IMG/VR virus record: IMGVR_UViG_3300042470_000375
Location: 1-21,208 of that record
Strand: one strand, 5' to 3'
Origin: a virus
Length of the DNA: 21,208 bases
The position numbers and the translations under genes are program-made. Numbering within the stretch: the stretch's first letter is position 1; each line of letters opens with the position of its first letter. This document shows positions 1 through 6,697 of this stretch, one piece after another. The notes below the pieces were generated by a model, which was not told where the DNA came from, searched no databases, and saw only the letters and a list, made by a program, of their open reading frames with translations.

Positions 1-219
1 AAATATTTCATCATCAATATCATCAATAACAACCAATTTAGTTTTTGGTTTAATTATAGCATCCCAATAATTAAGCATCTTGCTCACATATTGAAGCGGT
101 TGCAATGTCCATACAACTTCATCACTATTGTAATTTAGTGCTATTTCTTTTGCCTTTAAACTTTTGCCGCTATTTTTAGGGCCGATAATAATTGTTAGTT
201 TGTTTTTCATTGGTTTCAT
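1..219 (-). CDS. P-loop ATPase, partial (C-terminus beyond the left edge)
   Basis: The first 73 residues of an ATP-binding protein are present. A Walker A motif GPKNSGKS lies at about residues 13-20, and a hydrophobic strand ending in acidic residues (LVVIDDIDDE, about residues 62-71) looks like Walker B. The short distance between them suggests a compact AAA/RecA-type NTPase. I start it at the ATG at 219; an in-frame ATG at 210 is also possible. It is the last gene of the leftward replication module, separated from the primase-helicase by an iteron-rich gap, so a role in replication initiation or helicase loading is plausible, though this is inference. DNA packaging or a general phage ATPase is not excluded because the diagnostic C-terminal part is missing. 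Confidence 0.75.
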   Translation of the reverse strand, partial: MKPMKNKLTIIIGPKNSGKSLKAKEIALNYNSDEVVWTLQPLQYVSKMLNYWDAIIKPKTKLVVIDDIDDEIF

Positions 220-227
220 TGTTTCAC

Positions 228-473
228 TTGTTACACTTATTACACATTTTATTTTTTATCTGTAACGCTCAAAAAGTGCGCTAATATTGGTGTTTACTTA
301 TTGTGTTACAGATGTTACACATTATTACACAATTAACATACTATATATATACACACACACGCACACACACGCACATATATTTTTATATAGCATTTGAAAA
401 ACGATGTGTAAATGTGTAATCTGTAACATTTATAAAATATCTATTTGATTTTCAACATAGTAACTTGTTACAC
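228..473. other. Candidate phage replication origin with iterons
   Basis: This is a dense cluster of one short motif, (T/A)TTACAC with its reverse complement GTGTAA. Copies on the plus strand lie at 228-236, 237-246, 302-310, 311-320, 321-330 and 465-473. Copies in the opposite orientation lie at 261-266, 405-411, 413-419 and 422-427. The 12-mer CTTGTTACACTT occurs exactly at 227-238 and again at 464-475. The copies at 302-330 are spaced 9-10 bases apart, about one helical turn. An AT-rich alternating tract (340-389) sits between the two oppositely oriented clusters. The block lies between the primase-helicase and a P-loop ATPase, the usual place for a phage origin. Iterons plus a melting-prone tract are known origin features; the origin role here is inferred. 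Confidence 0.55.
340..389. repeat. Alternating TA/CA dinucleotide tract
   Basis: About 50 bases of nearly perfect alternating purine-pyrimidine sequence: a TA run, then CA runs interrupted by two GCs, then another TA-rich end. Such sequence can unwind easily or adopt a left-handed form. It sits centrally in the candidate origin and could be its unwinding element. It is non-coding on both strands. Confidence 0.85.
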
Positions 474-2544
474 TTCCTTTGATTTTTACCTCATAAGCAC
501 GAATTGTTTTATTTCCATCCCTAATTACTTGCTGAAAATAACCACATTTTTTTAATGCCTGCCCCATTCTTTTGGTATTCGTTTTGAAACTTGGATGTAT
601 TTTTTGCAATTCAAGTATAACATCAGTGTTGGTCATTTTGCTGGTAGGGTCATTTTGAATGTGCCGGTTAATCAATTCAACTTCGCTCATTACTTCAATA
701 TTCTTTTCATTGGCTTTGTTCAAGTATTCAATTTGTATTTTGGTTAAAAACCACCCCTCTTTATCTGCTTTCCATTCGTTATAAAGTTCGATAAATAGTT
801 TATCCTTATCAATGGCCAAATACGCATCAAAATCAAAGCTAATTAAATTTATGGGTATTATACGCCTGTTCCCTGTCGGGTCATTAATTACCTCGGCATC
901 ATTTGATGTTCCACCCAATACTGCCAACCTCAATAGGTCTTCACTTACTCGGCCGTATGGCATACGGATGCTAAATGTTTGTTGACTGCTCAATCTTTTT
1001 AATTTAGTAGCATCCTTTTTTGACTTACCACCAAACTCATCATCAACAATTAGCCATTTCTTTGTCATTAAAATTTCACTGTCTTTGCCCTCATCTAAAT
1101 TGCTTTCGGCATAAAACTTTCGAAGTTTCTTTGGTAAAAGATTTCTAAAAAATTCAGTTTTTTTGATGCCCTGCTCACCGGCAATAACTAAAATCATTAA
1201 GGAGTAAGTGCCGAAAGCAGAACCAATTAAACCAAGCAACCACTTTTTTAAGTAAATGTCAAGGTATTGGTCAAAATTGTACACACCATCGGTTTCATAA
1301 AGTAGCTGTTCAATTTGGAAGCATGCCTTTAATTTTTCAAATTCATTATCAGTTGTTAAGTGTGAATTTTCCTCAAACCATTGCCTAATAGGGTTATACG
1401 ATGTGCTGTTATCTTTGTTTTGTATCAATGTAAAAACCTTGTCTTTTGAAATTCCATCATCAATCTTTTGCCACACCTTTGTGTAAAAATTTGCCAAAAT
1501 TCGGTCTGTCATTTCCTCACCATTAAATTCAAAGTTACGTGTGATTTCATTAAATCGAACATTATTAAGTTTTATGAGGTCCACGATTTCATCAATCTCG
1601 GTCCTTTCCTGTTGCTTGTTAGTTATAAACACTTCGGCATCACTCAAAGGAATGTTTAACTTTTCAAGCGCTTCTTTTGGGTTATCGGCTAACTTTACAA
1701 TTGACTTAATATTCTCGGTCCTTTCCGATGTGGTGCTTATGCCTGCCTGCTTAAAAATGTAATAAACTGATGCAATAGAAACACCAGTGCCATTCCTTTG
1801 AAGCGCAATGTTATAATCACGCTCGGCTTGCTTGTATAAATATTTTGGCGATGATTGGCAAAGCGTATGAAAGTAATTACGACCACTTTCGTTAAACTCC
1901 TGCGAAAGTGCAAATGCTAAACGTATGTAATCTTCATAATTATCAAACAAATTCATTGGTGCTGCTTTGACAACCATTTCATCAAAATCACTTTTAATAA
2001 CTACCGGCTTTGGCTTCGGCTTGTCTTTTTTCTTCAAGTAGGTTTTGAATGTTTTTGCTTTCTTGTTAATGTAAATGTCGGGGTCGTAAGAAACGAAACG
2101 CAATCTGCTTGTGTCCTTGCAACTTTTATCAAGCACGATATTAAATTGAACCATAAAGTAATGCTCCAAACCTAAATAAGCATCAAGGTGTCGCTCACCA
2201 TCTATGCGCACAAATACGGCATAACCATTTCCCGAAAGTGAACGATGCACGGAATAAACATATTCATTGCGTTTTATTCGCTCAATGTCGATGGTTACGA
2301 TTTGGTCTTTCGCATCAATATCAAGGCATATAAAACCGCTATGTTCAAGTAATTTATTTGCTGCCCTTTGCATAAAGCTACCCGATGCAGTCACGCAAGT
2401 AGTCAATTCTTTTTTTGTGCGCCCAGCACGATAGTTTAGGACCTCATCTTGCCACCTGCCGTTTTTAATACCATCAAAATATTCATCTACCTCTATACTC
2501 GCTACCGATTGGTTGCTTTTAGCACCTTTAAAAACTGAAATCAT
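430..2544 (-). CDS. Primase-helicase: BT4734-like primpol N-terminus plus VirE ATPase
   Basis: This 704-residue protein has two recognisable halves. The N-terminal part resembles BT4734-like/archaeo-eukaryotic primase domains: CLDID (about residues 73-77) gives the metal-binding hDhD motif, followed by SGNG (104-107) and SRLRFVSYDPD near 147-156. The C-terminal part resembles the VirE/D5-like helicase family: Walker A GEQGIKKT (456-463), Walker B WLIVDDE (497-503), GGTSND (544-549) and GNRR (558-561) as a likely arginine finger. It probably primes and unwinds phage DNA at the adjacent origin candidate. A GTG at 2583 would add 13 residues, but the ATG at 2544 has the AT-rich ACCTAT-type leader seen at other genes, so I prefer it. 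The gene has its own promoter (2656-2686) and a structured leader. Confidence 0.88.
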   Translation of the reverse strand: MISVFKGAKSNQSVASIEVDEYFDGIKNGRWQDEVLNYRAGRTKKELTTCVTASGSFMQRAANKLLEHSGFICLDIDAKDQIVTIDIERIKRNEYVYSVHRSLSGNGYAVFVRIDGERHLDAYLGLEHYFMVQFNIVLDKSCKDTSRLRFVSYDPDIYINKKAKTFKTYLKKKDKPKPKPVVIKSDFDEMVVKAAPMNLFDNYEDYIRLAFALSQEFNESGRNYFHTLCQSSPKYLYKQAERDYNIALQRNGTGVSIASVYYIFKQAGISTTSERTENIKSIVKLADNPKEALEKLNIPLSDAEVFITNKQQERTEIDEIVDLIKLNNVRFNEITRNFEFNGEEMTDRILANFYTKVWQKIDDGISKDKVFTLIQNKDNSTSYNPIRQWFEENSHLTTDNEFEKLKACFQIEQLLYETDGVYNFDQYLDIYLKKWLLGLIGSAFGTYSLMILVIAGEQGIKKTEFFRNLLPKKLRKFYAESNLDEGKDSEILMTKKWLIVDDEFGGKSKKDATKLKRLSSQQTFSIRMPYGRVSEDLLRLAVLGGTSNDAEVINDPTGNRRIIPINLISFDFDAYLAIDKDKLFIELYNEWKADKEGWFLTKIQIEYLNKANEKNIEVMSEVELINRHIQNDPTSKMTNTDVILELQKIHPSFKTNTKRMGQALKKCGYFQQVIRDGNKTIRAYEVKIKGSVTSYYVENQIDIL

Positions 2545-2561
2545 ATAGGTAAAATTAAATA

Positions 2562-2643
2562 AACCCCTACCAAAGTACGCCACCCGCCAAGGGGCAATAC
2601 TAAGATAGGGGTTATGTTGTTAAATCGTTTCAATTTGGCGGGT
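2562..2643 (-). promoter_or_regulatory. Structured 5' leader with interleaved inverted repeats (pseudoknot topology)
   Basis: Two perfect inverted repeats interleave upstream of the primase-helicase start: AACCCCTA (2562-2569) with TAGGGGTT (2606-2613), and ACCCGCCAA (2582-2590) with TTGGCGGGT (2635-2643). Because the arms alternate rather than nest, the transcript could form a pseudoknot or two competing hairpins. All of it lies between the promoter and the ATG at 2544, and the last arm ends 18 bases before that ATG, so it could control translation. It could instead be a protein operator. No known riboswitch class is recognised. Confidence 0.5.
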
Positions 2644-2655
2644 TATTTTGTGATG

Positions 2656-2686
2656 CAAATATAAGTATTCCCTACTTAATCTGCAA
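2656..2686 (-). promoter_or_regulatory. Bacteroidota-type promoter for the primase-helicase
   Basis: On the minus strand the -7 box is TATATTTG (2656-2663), an exact match to TAnnTTTG. A TTG lies 20 bases upstream (2684-2686) in the -33 position. It sits inside the 3' end of the Gp157-like gene and points at the structured leader, which begins about 12 bases downstream. The internal position suggests that the primase-helicase can be made separately from the upstream recombination genes. Confidence 0.6.
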
Positions 2687-3166
2687 GTTGCAATTAGCAA
2701 CTATTCTGCACCCAATAATATCAGCACCATTCTTGATGGCTTCCTTGATTGCCATCTTATCTGCTTGCTCGGTAACTTTAACCACTTTGTAAGGTGCAGG
2801 AAGTTGGTTTACATCATCCACCTCAACGGCTTCCGATTTGCGAAAGTTAATCTTAACCAAGGGCGTTTTAATTTCATCAATGTTAAACAATTCCATTGCG
2901 TGCTTGATGTTCGCCTTTAAGCGCTCCGATGCGTTTTCACGTGTTTTTTTCATCGCCTGCAAACGTTTGATTTCAGCATCAATAATATCAACCTCGCTGT
3001 CGATTTGCTTTATTACAAAGGAATAAGCAACAGATTTGTTTTGGAGTTGTTCTTCAGTGATGGCTAATGCTTCGGACAATTCGGGGGTTAATTCACCCCC
3101 ATTGTCGATTAGTTCCTCTGCTAATTGGTTATAGCTTTGCTCAATTTGATAAATTGTTAGTTTCAT
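2672..3166 (-). CDS. Siphovirus Gp157-like protein
   Basis: This 164-residue protein fits the Gp157 family of phage replication/recombination modules. It has a helical, strongly charged N-terminal two-thirds with a likely coiled coil (about residues 50-95, including IDAEIKRLQAMKKTRENASERLK). A short beta-rich tail follows, holding the family-like stretches IKTPLVKINFRKSEAVEV and LPAPYKVVKV. The family's biochemistry is poorly defined; it was originally linked to phage resistance in Streptococcus and usually neighbours single-strand annealing proteins. Here it follows recT directly. The ATG at 3166 is preceded by an A-rich leader without a Shine-Dalgarno site. Confidence 0.82.
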   Translation of the reverse strand: MKLTIYQIEQSYNQLAEELIDNGGELTPELSEALAITEEQLQNKSVAYSFVIKQIDSEVDIIDAEIKRLQAMKKTRENASERLKANIKHAMELFNIDEIKTPLVKINFRKSEAVEVDDVNQLPAPYKVVKVTEQADKMAIKEAIKNGADIIGCRIVANCNLQIK

Positions 3167-3179
3167 AGTTTTTAAATTA

Positions 3180-3269
3180 TTATTTGTTAGTGATTACTTC
3201 TGTTGTCCGGATTTTATTGTTAGTTTTCGGATAATGCTTGTTTTATTGGTTAGTGATTGCTTCTGTTGT
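3180..3269. repeat. Direct repeat duplicating the 3' end of recT
   Basis: The segments 3180-3206 and 3243-3269 match at 25 of 27 positions. The second is the last codons of recT including its stop (TTEAITNQ-stop). The first, lying in the gap before the Gp157 gene, would encode TTEVITNK-stop if in frame. The duplicated stop region suggests a past local duplication or recombination with a related phage that left a remnant of a second 3' end. Confidence 0.8.
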
Positions 3270-3947
3270 GGTTTCTTTTGATGTCAATTTCGCTTTCATT
3301 TCATCTTTTGCTGCAATGACACGTAAATCTTGTTTAACATCCTTGCTTAACTTGCCCCACAATGTTTTAATCTCATCGAGTGAAACACATACTTGAATAT
3401 CATTAATAACCTCATCAACAGGTGTAATAATAACGTGTTGAGTGTCCTCTGTTTGAATGTTTTGCATTTCTTCGGGAACATAAACAGGCCCGCTGAAAAT
3501 GTCTGGGCAATACCACTTAACACCGTTGCTGATTGCGCGGGCAAATAGCATATTCTTTGGAAACTTCTCAATGTTCTTTGTTCCTGCCTTACGTGCATCC
3601 TCAATTGTGAATGTTGAGTTGCCTATTTTATCAGCACCTTGGTAAAAGTCAATTGAGCATATCTTCTCGGATGCTTCCACTACTTTATAGTCATACTTGC
3701 CACTACCTTTTAAGCGTGATGCAATTAACCCTGCTCCTATGGTTGGCTTACCTTGAATGATGTGTATGCCTGTCATGGCTGCAAAAGGTGGGATGCCAAT
3801 TTCTTGGCCTGCTTGGATTTTCACTATTGCCTGCGCTGCCGATTTCACATCGGTAAACATTCCGCTTTCGGCAAATGCCTTTGCCATGTTCATAAGTTCG
3901 CCAATTGGCAACTGTTGCACTGTTGAAACTTGTGTGTTTGTGTTCAT
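3243..3947 (-). CDS. recT: RecT-family single-strand DNA annealing protein
   Basis: The 234-residue product matches the core pattern of RecT-type recombinases. A helical start is followed by AAQAIVKIQAGQEIGIPPFAAMTGIHIIQGK (described here by its key stretches AQAIVKIQAGQEIG and GIHIIQGKPTIGA, about residues 38-74). Further on are GSGKYDYKVVE and then KFPKNMLFARAISNGVKWYCPDIFSGPVY near residues 128-156. The last 70 residues are low in conservation and Thr/Glu-rich. It probably anneals phage single-stranded DNA during replication and recombination, working with the DUF3127 OB-fold protein upstream and Gp157 downstream. No partner exonuclease is visible nearby. The start at 3947 has the recurrent AAAACCTATG leader. 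Confidence 0.85.
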   Translation of the reverse strand: MNTNTQVSTVQQLPIGELMNMAKAFAESGMFTDVKSAAQAIVKIQAGQEIGIPPFAAMTGIHIIQGKPTIGAGLIASRLKGSGKYDYKVVEASEKICSIDFYQGADKIGNSTFTIEDARKAGTKNIEKFPKNMLFARAISNGVKWYCPDIFSGPVYVPEEMQNIQTEDTQHVIITPVDEVINDIQVCVSLDEIKTLWGKLSKDVKQDLRVIAAKDEMKAKLTSKETTTEAITNQ

Positions 3948-3971
3948 AGGTTTTGTTTTTATTGGTTAGTA

Positions 3972-4298
3972 TTAAAATAAATTATCATCGCTTATTCCTT
4001 TATCACTTACCGGCACATTCTCTGTCCTGTCTATCTTCCACCCCTCAATGGAGTTGAAATACTTAACGCTGCCATCCTTGCCTTGGTATTGCTTACCGCG
4101 TAGGTTGTAGCATACGGTCACGTTATCGCCCACCATGTACTTGTCAAGCATCGAGCATTTATCCTGTGTGAATTGCACCGTAATGTGTTGTGGGTACTTG
4201 TCGGCCACTGTGATGACCATTTCACGCTTTGCGAAGTTGTCGCTTACTTGTTGCGTGTTGTAAAGTTCTCTAATTGTACCTGTGATTGTGTTTGTCAT
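3972..4298 (-). CDS. DUF3127 OB-fold protein, probable phage ssDNA-binding protein
   Basis: The 108-residue product shows the DUF3127 pattern: an ITGTIRELYNTQQVSDNFAK opening followed by KREMVITV, then PQHITVQFTQDKCSMLD (about residues 36-52), GDNVTVCYNLRGKQ (57-70) and KYFNSIEGWKI (79-89). The family is predicted to have an OB fold and is common in Bacteroidota and their phages. The end is acidic with a terminal aromatic, ISDDNLF, like the protein-docking tail of bacterial SSB. Its place immediately before recT supports a single-stranded DNA-binding role. ssDNA binding is inferred from family and context and is not shown by the sequence alone. Confidence 0.82.
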   Translation of the reverse strand: MTNTITGTIRELYNTQQVSDNFAKREMVITVADKYPQHITVQFTQDKCSMLDKYMVGDNVTVCYNLRGKQYQGKDGSVKYFNSIEGWKIDRTENVPVSDKGISDDNLF

Positions 4299-4312
4299 TG
4301 TGTTTTTGGTTT

Positions 4313-4948
4313 TTAGTGTTTAGATTTCTTGTTTATTAATTTTTTTATCAGTTTAATTGCGGTGTTAATATTTAATTCTTCATCAATATCTACATTAAAT
4401 TCTTCCTTAAAAAACTTTTTGTATGTTTTATAATCTAATAAAATTGTTTTGTCTGGTATTGCAAAAAAGTCAATAGGTTTTATACTGCAATACAACTTGT
4501 TATTAAATCCATAATCAAACAACAAAATTGGAATTCTATTTATGTCAAAATATTTTTCTAAAAATAAAGGGCTAATAGTTTCTTTCATTGTATAAACTTT
4601 AATTATTCTTTTATCCAATACTCCTTCGTTGAATAGTATCTCATACCTTGCAACACATTGGTTTGATGAAACAGTAAATTTTGAATACATTTGACTTAAT
4701 GATTGGTAATTAAACCCTTGATATTCATGAAACACATATTTTAAATTAAAAAAATCAAATTCAATATCATACTTGTGCCAATTATATTTTTCTAATTCAG
4801 AAACATCAACAGTTTTATCTACCATTTCAGTTTTAGTATAAGTTTCTCCATCAACCACAACAGATTTAATTTTCCGTTCAGTTATATCAATAGTTCCGCC
4901 TATTGTAAACTCATTATCCGATATTTTTTTAAAGAATAAATTACGCAT
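4313..4948 (-). CDS. Hypothetical protein, AT-rich insert-like gene
   Basis: A 211-residue protein of no family I recognise. It is rich in Lys, Ile, Phe, Tyr and Asn, with alternating short hydrophobic stretches that suggest a mixed alpha/beta soluble fold, and it ends in a strongly basic helix (IKLIKKLINKKSKH). There is no signal peptide or membrane segment. I prefer the ATG at 4948, which overlaps the previous stop by 8 bases; a GTG at 4975 would add nine residues. The DNA is visibly more AT-rich than the flanking genes, with frequent AAA, ATA and TTA codons, so the gene may have been acquired separately. It sits between small early genes and the DUF3127-recT pair and could be an accessory, host-interaction gene. 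Confidence 0.7.
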   Translation of the reverse strand: MRNLFFKKISDNEFTIGGTIDITERKIKSVVVDGETYTKTEMVDKTVDVSELEKYNWHKYDIEFDFFNLKYVFHEYQGFNYQSLSQMYSKFTVSSNQCVARYEILFNEGVLDKRIIKVYTMKETISPLFLEKYFDINRIPILLFDYGFNNKLYCSIKPIDFFAIPDKTILLDYKTYKKFFKEEFNVDIDEELNINTAIKLIKKLINKKSKH

Positions 4949-5186
4949 TGTCAAAGTTTTTAGACTCTGCTTCACGTAATTTTAAACCATCTTTATAAAC
5001 TGCATTGTGCTGCGTTAATTTCATTTGAACGTCTGCTCTCTTTAATTCATACATTAAAGCATTGTTTGCTTGCTTTGCTAAATTAGCTTGTGCAGACGCA
5101 GTTTGAACATCTATTTCGTTTTTGTCTAATTTCTCCATTTGCATGAAGATAAATGCTAACATTGATTTGTTGTTTACTGGTGTCAT
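4941..5186 (-). CDS. Small helical hypothetical protein
   Basis: The 81-residue product is almost entirely predicted helix, with regularly spaced Leu/Ala/Met and many charged residues (for example TASAQANLAKQANNALMYEL near residues 29-48). A small coiled-coil or oligomerising protein is likely. No family is recognised. The start at 5186 follows the AAAACCTATG leader. Its end overlaps the next gene's start by 8 bases, implying coupled translation. Comparable small helical proteins are common before recombination modules in Bacteroidota phages, but no function can be given. Confidence 0.7.
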   Translation of the reverse strand: MTPVNNKSMLAFIFMQMEKLDKNEIDVQTASAQANLAKQANNALMYELKRADVQMKLTQHNAVYKDGLKLREAESKNFDNA

Positions 5187-5198
5187 AGGTTTTGTGTT

Positions 5199-5468
5199 TT
5201 AATTGTTTAAATTGATTAGTATTTCACTTATTAATGCTTCGGGTAACGCATCGAATTGTTCCGATGTATGTTTGTATTCATGCTCTGTCCATTCCTCGCC
5301 ATTTGGATTGCTGTAATGCTTTGCAACCGCTTCGTAGGTAATATTGATGTCATTGTAATTAAAATGCTCGCATATCGCATCTAATAACGCCCATGATAAT
5401 GACTCGGCATCATCGGACAATTCAATGATTTCACATTCGCTGTTGAATTTGATTATGATTTCTTTCAT
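5199..5468 (-). CDS. Small acidic hypothetical protein
   Basis: An 89-residue acidic protein with no recognised family. It opens with a beta-like segment (MKEIIIKFNSECEIIEL) followed by likely helices (SLSWALLDAICEHF, about residues 24-37, and ALPEALISEILINLNN at the end). There is no membrane segment. The start overlaps the stop of the upstream alpha-CTD-like gene as ATGA, so the two are translationally coupled and may act together. Its strong negative charge would allow it to mimic DNA or bind a basic partner, but nothing specific supports that. Confidence 0.7.
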   Translation of the reverse strand: MKEIIIKFNSECEIIELSDDAESLSWALLDAICEHFNYNDINITYEAVAKHYSNPNGEEWTEHEYKHTSEQFDALPEALISEILINLNN

Positions 5469-5725
5469 TGCTTTACAAGTTCATTAAATTCAACAATGGT
5501 CTTAACACCGCACATGTTAATTCGCATGAGCTCACGCTCGGTTAGTTCCTCAACGTTTTCGTGTCCACATTCAACTGCCTTGTAAAGAATATTGATTAAC
5601 CGTCTGCTCATTTTGTGCTTGTTGTACTCGATGAATGATTTGAGCGGTGTTCCGTTCTGTTGTGCTTTGTACTGCTGGCAGATAAGAAGTGCCTTGTGGT
5701 ATTGTTTATCTGTTATTGGTTTCAT
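5465..5725 (-). CDS. Small protein with an RNA-polymerase alpha-CTD-like helix-hairpin-helix
   Basis: The 86-residue product has a basic N-terminal helix region (about residues 1-25). Residues 39-84 (opening MSRRLINILYKAVECG, then VEELTERELMRINMCGVKTI) resemble the C-terminal domain of the bacterial RNA polymerase alpha subunit. That domain reads roughly LSxRxxNxLxxxGIxTVxDLxxxxExxLLxxxNxGxKSLxEI. The fold would contain a helix-hairpin-helix that binds DNA or transcription activators. The gene overlaps its upstream neighbour by 20 bases and its downstream neighbour by ATGA. A role in redirecting host transcription is possible. The alternative is a generic helix-hairpin-helix DNA-binding protein. 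The resemblance is by eye and needs a profile search. Confidence 0.62.
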   Translation of the reverse strand: MKPITDKQYHKALLICQQYKAQQNGTPLKSFIEYNKHKMSRRLINILYKAVECGHENVEELTERELMRINMCGVKTIVEFNELVKQ

Positions 5726-5975
5726 ATTGTGTTAGAATAAAGTGAACGAATTTAGGGTTATCAATGTAATCTTTACCTGCAAGGTGTATGATTTTAACAC
5801 CACATTCGCATAGCTTAATGATGTCCTCGTTTTCTTTGGTTTCCCACGATGCTGTGAGATCGCCATTTTGGTCGTAAAAGTAATAAGTATCAGTATCGCT
5901 TTCGTACTGTAATTTCTCATCCGTGTCTTCATTATCCCACGTTGTTAGTGTTGTTGTGATTGTTGTAATGTTCAT
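5706..5975 (-). CDS. Small hypothetical protein, first gene after a promoter
   Basis: An 89-residue product with no recognised family. It starts with a Thr-rich beta-like stretch (MNITTITTTLTTWDN), followed by a charged Asp/Glu/Tyr-rich middle and the hydrophobic segment CGVKIIHLAG (about residues 58-67). It is soluble and acidic. It is the first gene downstream of the promoter-like site and tandem repeat at 6001-6047, so it may be among the first products of that unit. The start at 5975 has a CCCCTATG leader, a variant of the recurrent start context in this genome. Confidence 0.68.
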   Translation of the reverse strand: MNITTITTTLTTWDNEDTDEKLQYESDTDTYYFYDQNGDLTASWETKENEDIIKLCECGVKIIHLAGKDYIDNPKFVHFILTQYETNNR

Positions 5976-6000
5976 AGGGGTTTTGGTTTTGATTAGGGTG

Positions 6001-6008
6001 CAAATATG
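6001..6008 (-). promoter_or_regulatory. Possible -7 promoter box
   Basis: On the minus strand CATATTTG matches TAnnTTTG except for the first base, 26 bases upstream of the ATG at 5975. No TTTG is seen at the expected -33 position; instead the tandem TTAACAAA repeat (6028-6047) occupies that region. It may therefore depend on an activator bound there. Confidence 0.4.
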
Positions 6009-6027
6009 GGTTTTAATTTGATATGTA

Positions 6028-6047
6028 TTTGTTAAGATTTGTTAAAA
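6028..6047. repeat. Tandem 10-bp operator-like repeat, copy 1
   Basis: Read on the minus strand this is TTTTAACAAATCTTAACAAA, two 10-base units in exact helical phase. A 19/20 identical copy is at 9075-9094. Each copy lies just upstream of a -7-like box, in the gap at a transcription boundary. This is what a binding site for a phage regulator would look like. Confidence 0.55.
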
Positions 6048-6049
6048 GG

Positions 6050-6697
6050 TTATAGTTTGCCCCATTGTTCAGCCATAGCTTTTGCAATGCCGGGAAAAGT
6101 TTTTGAACGCATTTTGCCAATAAGTTCTTTATTGTACATAAACGCATCAGCATACCATTTTGGTTGTTTCTTTTTTTTACCTGTTTTTTTATCTACCCAC
6201 TCAAAAAACTCTCCTTTGTTAGTATGCGTTACCACATCATCAAACAAGTTAGGAGTTGCATTATGATACAATGGTGGTAAGTTTTTAAGCCATAAACAAG
6301 TAGTTTTTTGAAATTCATCACCAAAATAATAAGGTTGAATTACTTGGTCGGGCTTTCTGTATATTTTACTCATTATCCCTACTGGATTTTCAACAGCTAT
6401 TCTTTGTATCGGAGCATTCACAATTTTCATAAAAAAATCAATACCTTGCTGTTGCCTGCCATCTTTTCGTTTTTCTTCAAACCATGCAGCACCACTAACA
6501 GCTAAATGTGTGCAAGGCGGAAAAGCTATCATCATATCCCACCCCATATCAATAACCTCAAAAACATCTTGTTGATAATGCCATTCAGGATGACCACCAG
6601 AACATTCTTGTATATCACAACTGAATGCTTCATGCCCTAATTTCCTAAATTCCTTGCAAACCGCTTGGCTTTCTTCACACGCTATCAATACTCTCAT
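6050..6697 (-). CDS. Phage DNA (cytosine-5) methyltransferase family protein
   Basis: The 215-residue product has the motifs of small phage C5 cytosine methyltransferases. An N-terminal strand-helix unit VLIACEESQAVCKEFRKLGH ends at SCDI (about residues 3-29) and would bind S-adenosylmethionine, followed by the catalytic-loop motif FPPCTHL (59-65, Cys62). ENP sits at 103-105, and the closing RSKTFPGIAKAMAEQW (198-213) resembles motifs IX-X. It is shorter than restriction-associated enzymes and no restriction endonuclease is nearby, so self-protection of phage DNA from host enzymes is likely. The target sequence cannot be predicted. The ATG at 6697 overlaps the previous stop (TGATG); a GTG one codon earlier is less likely. 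Confidence 0.85.
   Translation of the reverse strand: MRVLIACEESQAVCKEFRKLGHEAFSCDIQECSGGHPEWHYQQDVFEVIDMGWDMMIAFPPCTHLAVSGAAWFEEKRKDGRQQQGIDFFMKIVNAPIQRIAVENPVGIMSKIYRKPDQVIQPYYFGDEFQKTTCLWLKNLPPLYHNATPNLFDDVVTHTNKGEFFEWVDKKTGKKKKQPKWYADAFMYNKELIGKMRSKTFPGIAKAMAEQWGKL

Noticed and set aside
340-389. CA/TA tract as a CRISPR or tandem gene repeat
   Set aside because: It is a dinucleotide run without spacers or dyad repeats; it is interpreted as part of an origin-like region.
3347-3604. Second minus-strand open frame inside recT
   Set aside because: It is a shadow of the RecT frame, with no start signal and with low-complexity content.
5199-5975. Toxin-antitoxin pair among the small overlapping genes
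   Set aside because: Gene size and overlap fit, but neither product matches a toxin or antitoxin family.
6050-6697. Methyltransferase as half of a restriction-modification system
   Set aside because: No endonuclease gene is next to it; the adjacent genes are an HTH protein and a short acidic protein, so solitary phage protection is more likely.
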